From an uncultured Alphaproteobacteria bacterium (GTDB lineage: Bacteria; Pseudomonadota; Alphaproteobacteria; Puniceispirillales; Puniceispirillaceae): a DNA stretch of 5,571 nt. Shown here one piece after another: positions 1 to 5,571 of the stretch. Made by a program: the position numbers and the translations under genes. Location of the stretch: NCBI GenBank assembly GCA_913064995.1, contig CAJYBL010000103.1:1-5571 (forward strand), written 5' to 3'. Every line of letters begins with the position of its first letter. Within the stretch, counting starts at the first letter, position 1. The notes beneath the pieces are model-generated. The model searched no databases. It worked only from the letters and a program-made list of their open reading frames with translations, and was not told where the DNA came from.

Positions 1-1428
1 GAGATCGAAGCTATTTTTGAATTTGACCCGCTAACCGGTTCAAAAAATACAAAACTGGATAGCATCACAATTTTTGCCAATTCGCATTATGTGACGCCGC
101 GACCAACCTTGCAGCAGGCCTGCAAACAGATCAAACAGGAACTCAAAGACCGCATTGCCGAATTCACCGCCAATAATCAGCTTCTCGAAGCCCAGCGTAT
201 CGAACAACGCACGCAATTTGATGTTGAGATGATCGAGGCGACTGGTGCCTGTGCCGGTATTGAAAATTATTCGCGCTATCTTTCCGGTCGTGGGCCGGGC
301 GAACCACCGCCAACGCTGTTTGAATATCTGCCAGAAAATGCGCTTTTGATCATTGATGAAAGCCATGTCACGGTTCCCCAGCTTGGCGCGATGTATAAAG
401 GCGATTTTGCGCGCAAATCAACCTTGTCAAATTATGGCTTTAGGCTGCCATCATGCCTTGATAACCGACCTTTGAAATTCGAAGAATGGGAGGGATTCCG
501 GCCGCAAACCATTTTTGTTTCAGCCACCCCGGGCAAATGGGAGTTAGAGCGAACCGGCGGTGTCTTTAGCGAACAGGTGGTGCGGCCAACAGGATTGATT
601 GATCCAGATTGTATTGTGCGGCCAACGGTCAATCAGGTTGATGATATCATTGCCGAATGCCGTGACGTTGCCGCCAAGGGTCAGCGCGCGCTGATTACGA
701 CCCTGACCAAAAAACTGGCCGAAGCCTTGTCTGAATATATGTATGAATCAGGATTGCGTGTTCGCTATCTGCATTCAGACATTGATACGCTTGAACGGAT
801 CGAAATCATGCGCGACCTGCGCCTTGGCGTATTTGACGTGCTGATCGGCATTAACCTGCTTCGTGAGGGGCTTGATATCCCCGAATGTTCGCTTGTCGGT
901 ATTCTGGACGCTGATAAGGAAGGCTATCTTCGGTCGCGAACGTCACTTATCCAGACCATCGGGCGCGCCGCGCGAAATCTTGACGGCCGTGTTATCCTTT
1001 ATGGCGACCGCGTAACCGATTCAATGCAATATGCGCTGGATGAAACCAACCGGCGGCGCGAGCGCCAAACAGCCTATAACAAAGCCCATGGCATTACGCC
1101 TGAATCGGTTCGCAAAGACATCGCTGATGTTCTGGATTCGGTTTATGAACGTGGTGATCATCTAACGCCGCAAGCGGGTGCCAAATCAGGCGATCTGATT
1201 GGCAGCAATTTCAAAACCGTGCTTGCTGATCTTGAAACCAATATGAAAGCCGCTGCGGCCAATCTTGAATTTGAGGAAGCGGCACGATTGCGCGATGAAA
1301 TTCGCCGCATGGAAGCCGCCCAGCTTGGCCTGTTTGAACCCGGGGTTCCATCCGCCATTGCCGAAAGGCATGGGTTTCCTGCTGGCACCCCCGGCGCGCC
1401 AATTAAAAAGCGTGGGCGGCGGCGCTAA
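1..1428 (+). CDS. uvrB: UvrABC system protein B (excinuclease subunit), 5' end outside window
   Basis: UvrB is the damage-verifying, helicase-like subunit of nucleotide excision repair. It is loaded onto DNA by UvrA and then recruits UvrC. The frame is open from base 1 and encodes 475 residues up to TAA at 1426-1428. Compared with E. coli UvrB (673 aa), about 220 N-terminal residues are missing, including the Walker A loop and the beta-hairpin. In fragment numbering the visible parts are the family signature NYSRYLSGRGPGEPPPTLF, helicase motif II DESH (119-122), motif III SATPG (from 174), the YLHSDID and INLLREGLD segments of the C-terminal helicase lobe, and motif VI QTIGRAARN (from 318) with its arginine finger. 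A UVR domain near 408-440 (NLEFEEAARLRDEIRRME) binds UvrC or UvrA. The tail is basic (KKRGRRR). The GTG at 91 is an internal valine in the conserved HYVTP segment, not a start. Identity is certain from the motifs. Truncation is due only to the window edge. Confidence 0.98.
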   Translation, partial: EIEAIFEFDPLTGSKNTKLDSITIFANSHYVTPRPTLQQACKQIKQELKDRIAEFTANNQLLEAQRIEQRTQFDVEMIEATGACAGIENYSRYLSGRGPGEPPPTLFEYLPENALLIIDESHVTVPQLGAMYKGDFARKSTLSNYGFRLPSCLDNRPLKFEEWEGFRPQTIFVSATPGKWELERTGGVFSEQVVRPTGLIDPDCIVRPTVNQVDDIIAECRDVAAKGQRALITTLTKKLAEALSEYMYESGLRVRYLHSDIDTLERIEIMRDLRLGVFDVLIGINLLREGLDIPECSLVGILDADKEGYLRSRTSLIQTIGRAARNLDGRVILYGDRVTDSMQYALDETNRRRERQTAYNKAHGITPESVRKDIADVLDSVYERGDHLTPQAGAKSGDLIGSNFKTVLADLETNMKAAAANLEFEEAARLRDEIRRMEAAQLGLFEPGVPSAIAERHGFPAGTPGAPIKKRGRRR

Positions 1429-1704
1429 GGCTAATAAAGGCCATAGAACCAAGGCGTCACACCGCTTTGCGCCAATCGCAAAAATCACCGTAAAACAGAG
1501 GCTAATCGCCAGTGGTTTTGCACAAGTTCTGCAAAAATGCCTTGATTCGGTTAGGTGGCTTTAAAATTTACGCCGATTGAACATCTTTTTGCCCTTGAAA
1601 TATATTAACTATCTGTATTACTTATGTTTTAATTTTATGCCTATTTTTTAGGCAAAGGGTAATTTTTCTTAGAAAAACAGTACGCCATAAAAAAAAACAG
1701 GTGT

Positions 1705-1713
1705 TTTTCCACA
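1705..1713 (+). promoter_or_regulatory. DnaA-box-like site, TTTTCCACA
   Basis: It differs from the consensus TTATCCACA at one position (T for A at base 3). It has the same orientation as the perfect box that starts 12 bases later. Its immediate surroundings, 1701-1717, recur with two mismatches at 1512-1528. Confidence 0.5.
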
Positions 1714-1716
1714 AGT

Positions 1717-1725
1717 TTATCCACA
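1717..1725 (+). promoter_or_regulatory. DnaA box, exact consensus TTATCCACA
   Basis: This is a perfect match to the high-affinity DnaA recognition sequence. It lies in a non-coding gap next to an AT-rich block and a second, near-consensus box. A single 9-base match could occur by chance; the pairing and setting raise the likelihood that DnaA binds here. Confidence 0.6.
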
Positions 1726-1850
1726 GCAATCGGGGAAAACAATCTTTACCATTTCCAAAGATGAAATCTAGCCGATTCGCAAATTCCACATTAGCGCAGC
1801 TAGACGGTAACCATATCCTTGTATTCGGCCGTAAATCATCAATCGGTCAT

Positions 1851-1873
1851 TGATCAACCATGGTTGGAGATCA
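1851..1873. repeat. Imperfect dyad centred on CAACCATGGTTG
   Basis: The core at 1855-1866 is a perfect 12-base palindrome. The outer arms TGATC (1851-1855) and GATCA (1869-1873) are also complementary, with three extra bases (GGA) on the right side. A shorter inverted repeat, ATCAAT-N5-ATTGAT, overlaps its left edge at 1838-1854. It sits about 40 bases upstream of the putative uvrC -35 element, so it may be a protein-binding site. No specific regulator is recognised. Confidence 0.35.
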
Positions 1874-1889
1874 TCGTTATGATTTGAAA

Positions 1890-1918
1890 ATTGCCACATT
1901 CCCGACTGCGGCAATGAC
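1890..1918 (-). repeat. REP-like palindrome, GTCATTGCCGC family, copy 1
   Basis: Read on the minus strand this is GTC followed by an 8-bp stem, ATTGCCGC and GTGGCAAT (one G-U pair), around a 10-base loop. The 12-mer TCATTGCCGCAG (complement of 1906-1917) occurs again at 4590-4601, and the 11-mer GTCATTGCCGC occurs at 4669-4679. Recurrence only in non-coding gaps suggests a dispersed intergenic repeat. Confidence 0.4.
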
Positions 1919-1942
1919 TTTGCTTTGGAAATTTTTTATAAT
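1914..1942 (+). promoter_or_regulatory. Likely sigma70-type promoter for uvrC
   Basis: There is a perfect -10 hexamer TATAAT at 1937-1942, and 17 bases upstream of it ATGACT at 1914-1919, which matches four of six -35 bases. The spacer contains a T-run. Transcription would begin near 1949, giving a leader of about 100 bases before the uvrC start. No alphaproteobacterial LexA box (GTTC-N7-GTTC) was seen nearby, so SOS control is not supported by the sequence. Confidence 0.5.
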
Positions 1943-2048
1943 GCCGTTGGTGTCGGGACGCGCACCAAACCGCCGTCAAAAATTCGGCAATCATAAGCCA
2001 GCAACCAAAGCCAGAACCGCGGCCAAACCTCAATAGGTGAGACATAAA

Positions 2049-3932
2049 GTGGAAGACACGCCGAACATGCCGCCAAATTTGAAACGCGGTATTGCCTATT
2101 TGAAAACCGAGCTTAAGACCTTGCCAAGTCAGCCCGGGGTTTATCGCATGCAGAATGCGGCTGGTGAGGTGCTTTATGTTGGCAAGGCGCGCAATCTTGT
2201 TCGCCGTGTCACAAACTATACCCAACCAAATCGCCTATCCAACCGGATCATGCGCATGGTTGGCGAAACCCAAAAATTAGAAGTCATTGTCACAAAATCC
2301 GAAATCGAAGCGCTGCTTCTTGAGTCAAATCTGATCAAGAAAATGCAGCCACGATATAATATCCTGCTTCGTGACGACAAAAGCCTGCCGCAAATTCTGC
2401 TAACCGACGATCATGAATTTGGCCAATTGACCAAACATCGCGGCCGGAAAAACCGCAAAGGCGATTATTTCGGGCCATTTGCGTCGGCCGGATCGGTCAA
2501 CCGCACAGTGGCCGACCTTGCCCGCGCCTTTATGCTTCGCACCTGTTCTGACAACGTGTTTGCAAGTCGCACGCGCCCCTGTTTGCAATATCAGATCAAA
2601 CGTTGCTCAGGGCCTTGTGTCGGGCTTGTTAGCCGCGAAGATTACGCCAAGCAAATGGCGCAAGCCCGCCGGTTCCTAAATGGCGAATCCGCCAATGTGC
2701 AGCGCGAATATGCCGCCCGCATGCATGCAGCGGCTGAAGCGCTGGAATTCGAGACAGCGGCCATCTGGCGCAACCGCATTCGCGCCTTGACCGGTATTCA
2801 GGCCAATCAAGACATCAATCTGCCAACTGTTAGTGATGCGGATATCATCGCTGCGGCGCGAAGCGGCGAGCGAAGCTGCATTCAGATTTTCTTTATCCGT
2901 GGCGGATCAAATTATGGCAACCGGTCCTATTTTCTGACGCATCTTGCTGATACCCCAGCCAATGAGGTAATTGGTGCCTTTATCGGCCAATTTTATGAAG
3001 ATAAAGAACCGCCTGCCGAAATCATGCTTAGCGAAATGCCCGAAGATCAACGCCTTTTAAGCGAGGCATTGACCCGTAATGCAGGCCATAAGGTCACGCT
3101 AAGCTGTCCGGTGCGCGGCAATCGGCGCAAAGTCACAACAATGGCACTTAAAAATGCCGAAGAAGCGCTTGCCCGCCATCTTGCCAATGCATCATCACAA
3201 CGCCGTCTTTTGCGCGAACTGGCAGTGGCGCTTGATCTGGGTGAACCACCAACGCGTATTGAAATTTATGATAATTCGCATATTCAAGGCAAACATGCGG
3301 TTGGCGGCATGGTTGTTGCGGGGCCGGAAGGTTTCGAAAAAGGTGCCTATCGCCGCTTTAACATCAAGGATGAAGGCAAATTTGCAACCGCCATTGGTGA
3401 TGATTTTGCCATGATGCGGCAGGTCATTCATCGGCGATTTTCGCGCGCCTTAAAAGAAGATGCCGACCGCCAGTCGGGCAATTGGCCTGATTTGCTGTTG
3501 ATTGATGGCGGGGTTGGCCAGCTATCGGCCGTGCATGAGGCGCTTGATGATCTTGGGCTTGTTGATCTAAACGTCGTTGCCATCTCAAAAGGGCCTGACC
3601 GGCATGCCGGACGCGAACAATTTCATATCCGTGGCCGCGTCAGCTTTACCATTGCACCCGACAGCGCAGCAATGCATTTTCTGCAACGGCTTCGTGACGA
3701 ATCACATCGCTATGCCATCGGCACGCATCGCGCCAAACGAACCAGGACAGAGTTCACCAATCCGTTGGACGCGGTTCCAGGCATTGGCCCAAAGCGCAAA
3801 AAGGCGCTTTTGGCGCATTTTGGCTCAGCGCGCGCGGTTTCTGCCGCTGGACTTAGCGATTTAGAAGCGGTTGAGGGAATTTCGAAAAAATATGCTCAAC
3901 AAATCTATGATTGGTTCTATAGTGGCTATTAG
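2049..3932 (+). CDS. uvrC: UvrABC system protein C (excinuclease subunit)
   Basis: UvrC makes the dual incision in nucleotide excision repair on the UvrB-DNA complex. I chose GTG at 2049 because AGGTGAG at 2035-2041 is a strong ribosome-binding site seven bases upstream. GTG at 2037 overlaps that site, and ATG at 2067 is a weaker option. The product is 627 aa, against 610 in E. coli. The domains are all present. The GIY-YIG nuclease spans about 27-105 (GVY at 30-32, LYVGKA at 42-47, catalytic Arg near 53, Glu92 in LLLESNLIK) and does the 3' cut. Four iron-sulfur cysteines lie at 166, 178, 186 and 190, with the same spacing as E. coli 154/166/174/178. A UVR domain lies near 203-245. The RNase H-like nuclease for the 5' cut has acids at D408 (YDNSH), D451/D452 (GDDF) and D486 (LLIDGG), and H553 (RDESHRYAI). 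Tandem helix-hairpin-helix motifs run from about 571 to the end. The gene looks intact and functional. Confidence 0.97.
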   Translation: MEDTPNMPPNLKRGIAYLKTELKTLPSQPGVYRMQNAAGEVLYVGKARNLVRRVTNYTQPNRLSNRIMRMVGETQKLEVIVTKSEIEALLLESNLIKKMQPRYNILLRDDKSLPQILLTDDHEFGQLTKHRGRKNRKGDYFGPFASAGSVNRTVADLARAFMLRTCSDNVFASRTRPCLQYQIKRCSGPCVGLVSREDYAKQMAQARRFLNGESANVQREYAARMHAAAEALEFETAAIWRNRIRALTGIQANQDINLPTVSDADIIAAARSGERSCIQIFFIRGGSNYGNRSYFLTHLADTPANEVIGAFIGQFYEDKEPPAEIMLSEMPEDQRLLSEALTRNAGHKVTLSCPVRGNRRKVTTMALKNAEEALARHLANASSQRRLLRELAVALDLGEPPTRIEIYDNSHIQGKHAVGGMVVAGPEGFEKGAYRRFNIKDEGKFATAIGDDFAMMRQVIHRRFSRALKEDADRQSGNWPDLLLIDGGVGQLSAVHEALDDLGLVDLNVVAISKGPDRHAGREQFHIRGRVSFTIAPDSAAMHFLQRLRDESHRYAIGTHRAKRTRTEFTNPLDAVPGIGPKRKKALLAHFGSARAVSAAGLSDLEAVEGISKKYAQQIYDWFYSGY

Positions 3933-3934
3933 AT

Positions 3935-3961
3935 AGTCCAGTTGGTTTACCTGAACTGACT
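3935..3961 (+). repeat. Weak stem-loop just after uvrC
   Basis: AGTCCAGTT (3935-3943) pairs with AACTGACT (3954-3961) with one bulged C, and starts two bases past the uvrC stop. No T-run follows, so it is not a good intrinsic terminator. It may protect the 3' end or attenuate transcription into pgsA, which starts 81 bases after uvrC. Confidence 0.25.
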
Positions 3962-4013
3962 TAAAGGGCTAGATCTTAAACAAGGCTTTTCGCAAAGGAT
4001 CGCAGGCGCATTC

Positions 4014-4583
4014 ATGTTTACACTTGCTTCGCTTCCAAATTGGATGACCGTTATGCGCATTGCCATCACGCCGCTGATTGCGGTTTTGATCTGGAGTGAC
4101 GTCGCGCCATTCTATTACCAATTGGCACTGTATCTCTACACAATCGCCAGCGTCACCGATTATGTCGACGGCTATATTGCGCGGCGGCTTAAAGTTGAGT
4201 CGCCTTTTGGCGAGATGCTGGATCCAATCGCCGATAAATTACTAATCGCGGCGGTATTGCTGGCGCTTGCCAGTGTGCAAACAAGTGGATGGCTGTTTTT
4301 AGTGCCAGCTTTGATAATTCTCATTCGTGAATTTATGATTTCGGGATTGCGCGAATATCTGGCGAAACAAAATGTATCAGCACCCGTCACCAAGCTTGCC
4401 AAATGGAAAACAACCGCGCAGATTCTGGCGCTTGGCTTTTTGATGGGCGCGCCGGGCTTTCCGGGCTTTCCTTTCGCGCATGAGATTGGGCTAATCCTTT
4501 TATGGATTGCCGCAATTCTGACAGTGCAGACAGGGTCAGGCTATGTCAGGGGTGCCTTGGGGCATGTAAATAGCCTTCGCTAG
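4014..4583 (+). CDS. pgsA: CDP-diacylglycerol--glycerol-3-phosphate 3-phosphatidyltransferase
   Basis: PgsA is an inner-membrane enzyme that joins CDP-diacylglycerol and glycerol-3-phosphate to make phosphatidylglycerol phosphate, the first committed step to phosphatidylglycerol and cardiolipin. The 189-aa product (E. coli about 182) carries the complete CDP-alcohol phosphotransferase signature D-x2-DG-x2-AR-x8-G-x3-D-x3-D: D49, D52, G53, A56, R57, G66, D70 and D74. These acids bind metal and the CDP group. The N-terminal LPNWMTVMRI matches the family start, which supports ATG 4014. The ribosome-binding site is weak or distant (AAAGGA at 3994-3999; CAGG closer). Hydrophobic stretches near 15-27, 33-47, 76-92, 94-110, 132-145 and 155-172 fit about six membrane helices. 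It lies between uvrC and moaD, as in many Alphaproteobacteria. It is probably co-transcribed with uvrC, since no clear promoter lies between them. There is no sign of damage. Confidence 0.95.
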   Translation: MFTLASLPNWMTVMRIAITPLIAVLIWSDVAPFYYQLALYLYTIASVTDYVDGYIARRLKVESPFGEMLDPIADKLLIAAVLLALASVQTSGWLFLVPALIILIREFMISGLREYLAKQNVSAPVTKLAKWKTTAQILALGFLMGAPGFPGFPFAHEIGLILLWIAAILTVQTGSGYVRGALGHVNSLR

Positions 4584-4589
4584 GCTGCA

Positions 4590-4601
4590 TCATTGCCGCA
4601 G
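4590..4601 (+). repeat. REP-like fragment, GTCATTGCCGC family, copy 2
   Basis: TCATTGCCGCAG matches the complement of 1906-1917 exactly over 12 bases. Here it begins seven bases after the pgsA stop. A complementary right arm is not clear, so this is a partial copy or a chance match. Confidence 0.3.
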
Positions 4602-4663
4602 AATCACGATTAGGCCTTGATTGACCGCAGCGGCTGTTGAATCATAGCAAGGCACAATTGGCA

Positions 4664-4679
4664 GCGGCGTCATTGCCGC
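4664..4679 (+). repeat. REP-like hairpin, GTCATTGCCGC family, copy 3
   Basis: GCGGC (4664-4668) and GCCGC (4675-4679) form a perfect 5-bp GC-rich stem around a 6-base loop. GTCATTGCCGC at 4669-4679 matches copy 1 exactly over 11 bases. It lies in the 128-base gap before moaD. Without a following T-run it is not a typical terminator. Confidence 0.35.
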
Positions 4680-4711
4680 CCGCCCAACAATGATAAATGA
4701 GACCATAGATA

Positions 4712-4951
4712 ATGAAAATTATGTATTTTGCATGGCTAAAGGAACATACCGGCTGTTCATTTGAAGATATGCCAATCCCAGATGGCGTTGATACTGTTGG
4801 TGCCTTGATCCCGCATATCACATGCAAATCAGCTGGTCACAAAACCGCTTTACAAAATCTTGATGCAGTTCGGGTTGCGGTAAACCGTGTTTATGGTGAT
4901 CTTGCTACACCGATTGGCGATCGTGACGAAATTGCCTGGGTGGATCGCTAG
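4712..4951 (+). CDS. moaD: Molybdopterin synthase sulfur-carrier subunit MoaD, C-terminus lost at a junction
   Basis: MoaD is a small ubiquitin-like protein of the molybdenum cofactor pathway. Its C-terminal Gly-Gly is adenylated by MoeB and thiocarboxylated, and it then donates sulfur inside the MoaE complex in the cytoplasm. The start at ATG 4712 gives MKIMYFAWLKEHTG, matching the family beginning. The ribosome-binding site is weak (TGAGA about nine bases upstream). Residues 1-75 follow MoaD normally, ending AVRVAVNRVYGDLATPIGD and DEIA. After DEIA the family continues to a hydrophobic-PP-x-x-GG tail of about 8 residues. Here it reads WVDR and stops at TAG 4949-4951, giving 79 aa with no Gly-Gly. 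As written the protein could not carry sulfur. The break coincides with the appearance of MBL-hydrolase coding sequence in another frame, so the last four residues are probably not moaD at all. The pgsA neighbour supports the identity. moaE, its usual downstream partner, is missing from the window. Confidence 0.85.
   Translation: MKIMYFAWLKEHTGCSFEDMPIPDGVDTVGALIPHITCKSAGHKTALQNLDAVRVAVNRVYGDLATPIGDRDEIAWVDR
4932..4938. other. Junction between moaD and an unrelated MBL-fold gene
   Basis: Homology to MoaD ends after the DEIA codons (4925-4936), and homology to the MBL-fold hydrolase starts at GWIARHF (from 4938) in a frame shifted by one base. The TTGCCTG at the join could belong to either gene, giving a few bases of possible microhomology. 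There are no insertion-sequence ends, target duplications or tRNA at the join. Confidence 0.75.
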
Positions 4952-5571
4952 ACACTTCGATTGTCCCTTGTGGATGAGCCGAAGCGATTTTTATATGTGC
5001 AAGGTTATGGCATTTGATCAGCCCAAGGACGTCCCTGAAGATGCGATTCAATTCTACCGACAGGCAGGTTTTGATGCACAGCGATTGAACCGTTATCGAG
5101 AACGATTTGGGCAATTTGGCGCGAGTATTTCAGTCTTGCCCGCTGGCTATCAGCGCATCCAAGACGGTCAATATATTGATATTAACGGTCGCGAATGGCG
5201 TGCCCTGATTGGTAAGGGGCATGCGCCAGAGCACGTCTGTCTTTACTGCCCAGAGCTTAAAGTGTTGATTGCTGGTGATCAGGTTCTACCTAGAATCACT
5301 CCGAATGTCAGCGTTCAACCCTCCGAGCCAAACGCGAACCCCCTGCGAGAATGGATTCAGTCCTGTATCCATTTCAGGGAGGTGTTGCCGCCGAACTTAC
5401 TGGTACTGCCGGCGCACCAAGATTTATTCGAGGGCGTGCATGAACGTCTGACAGCGTTGGTCGATTGGCACGAAGTGGCGCTCGAACACCTCTATGATCT
5501 TTGTGCGGAGCCTCGTCGTGCGGTCGATGTATTTCCCGCCATCTTTAAAAGTGAGATCACTGATATGAGCT
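4938..5571 (+). CDS. MBL-fold metallo-hydrolase, N-terminus missing, runs off right edge
   Basis: The open frame runs from the junction to the last base without a stop. It reads GWIARHFDCPLWMSRSDFYM and onward, typical of the middle of a metallo-beta-lactamase-fold hydrolase, a soluble metal-dependent enzyme related to the glyoxalase II type. Zinc-ligand motifs seen in order are GHAPEH (from 5217, His 5220-5222), GDQVLP (Asp 5277-5279) and LPAH (His 5415-5417), followed by NVSVQPSEPNANPL and a C-terminal helical part with CAEPRRAVDVFP. The first motif, HxHxDH, which in relatives directly precedes the GxxGW segment, is absent because the gene is cut at the junction. In-frame ATGs at 4974, 4995 and 5007 lie inside the conserved domain and lack a good ribosome-binding site, so none is likely to be the true start. 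AGA/AGG arginine codons appear three times here and seem rarer in uvrB and uvrC, a weak hint of another source. Substrate unknown. Confidence 0.8.

Larger units (their letters stand above)
1561..1725 (+). other. Candidate replication-origin-like element: AT-rich stretch plus tandem DnaA boxes
   Basis: A stretch of about 74% AT (1561-1700), ending in nine A residues at 1689-1697, lies immediately before two DnaA-type sites in the same orientation at 1705-1713 and 1717-1725. DnaA melts an AT-rich unwinding element beside such boxes at bacterial origins, and the pair of boxes resembles the arrays found at many proteobacterial oriC regions. This is inference from layout. Only two good boxes are visible, and neither hemE, which flanks oriC in Caulobacter, nor dnaA is in the window. 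A DnaA-regulated promoter region is the main alternative. Confidence 0.4.
1429..2048. other. 620-base intergenic region between uvrB and uvrC, no gene
   Basis: No frame here has protein-like content, and I see no tRNA or rRNA. The first 130 bases are ordinary in composition. From 1561 to 1700 the sequence becomes very AT-rich: 37 G or C in 140 bases by hand count, and only 8 in the 50 bases from 1601. DnaA-box-like sites, a dyad, a REP-like palindrome and the likely uvrC promoter follow. No convincing rho-independent terminator for uvrB was found: the best hairpin (1638-1654) lacks an adjacent T-run. The gap is long for an alphaproteobacterial operon-like cluster and is probably regulatory or origin DNA. 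Confidence 0.85.

Noticed and set aside
1265..1564. Plus-strand open frame overlapping the end of uvrB and extending into the gap
   Set aside because: Over half of it is an alternative frame of the conserved UVR domain, and the rest is low-information non-coding sequence.
1638..1654. Hairpin TGCCTA-TTTTT-TAGGCA as a terminator for uvrB
   Set aside because: The stem is only 6 bp, no T-run follows directly on either strand, and it lies over 200 bases after the stop.
1429..2048. tRNA, small RNA, LexA box or CRISPR in the long gap
   Set aside because: No cloverleaf or CCA-type end, no GTTC-N7-GTTC, and no regularly spaced direct repeats were found by reading both strands.
1854..2225. Minus-strand open frame of 123 codons spanning the uvrB-uvrC gap and the uvrC start
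   Set aside because: It overlaps the conserved uvrC N-terminus and crosses the promoter and REP-like palindrome, and its translation resembles no protein. It is a chance frame.
4621..4649. TTGACC as a -35 element for a moaD promoter
   Set aside because: The -35 is good, but the best -10 at 16-18 base spacing matches only about half the consensus.
4968..4976. TGTGGATGA, a near-match to an inverted DnaA box
   Set aside because: It lies inside MBL-hydrolase coding sequence beyond the junction, and is alone; this is chance.
4905..5114. Minus-strand frame across the moaD/MBL junction
   Set aside because: It is antisense to two recognised coding segments and crosses a join, so it has no independent support.

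Overview
The window looks like a piece of an alphaproteobacterial chromosome of roughly 50% GC. It carries the conserved run uvrC, pgsA, moaD, all on the + strand, and uvrC lies downstream of the end of uvrB. The gene order uvrC-pgsA-moaD(-moaE) is known from many Alphaproteobacteria. A marine lineage of moderate GC, such as SAR116, is a guess only. Both ends of the window cut through genes.

Positions 1-1428 hold the C-terminal two thirds of UvrB, open at the left edge. Positions 1429-2048 are a 620-base gap with no credible gene. It is not featureless: it has a stretch of about 74% AT (1561-1700), then a perfect DnaA box and a one-mismatch box 12 bases apart on the same strand, then a dyad at 1851-1873, a small palindromic repeat at 1890-1918, and a good sigma70-like promoter (TATAAT at 1937-1942). 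An AT-rich block next to paired DnaA boxes is what a replication origin or a DnaA-controlled region looks like. Positions 2049-3932 are an intact uvrC with all catalytic and iron-sulfur residues. Positions 4014-4583 are an intact pgsA. Positions 4712-4951 are moaD, which is normal for 75 residues and then loses its essential Gly-Gly tail.

The moaD reading frame stops resembling MoaD at about 4936. From about 4938, a different frame reads straight into the middle of a metallo-beta-lactamase (MBL) fold hydrolase, which lacks its start and its first zinc motif and runs off the right edge. Both genes are broken at the same point, so 4932-4938 is a junction. It is either a real deletion or rearrangement, or a chimera made during amplification or assembly. 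The expected next gene, moaE, is absent.

UvrB and UvrC act together in nucleotide excision repair: UvrB verifies the damage and UvrC cuts on both sides of it. PgsA commits CDP-diacylglycerol to phosphatidylglycerol and cardiolipin. MoaD would carry sulfur for molybdopterin synthesis. They share a locus but no pathway. No phage, transposon, CRISPR array, tRNA or rRNA was seen.
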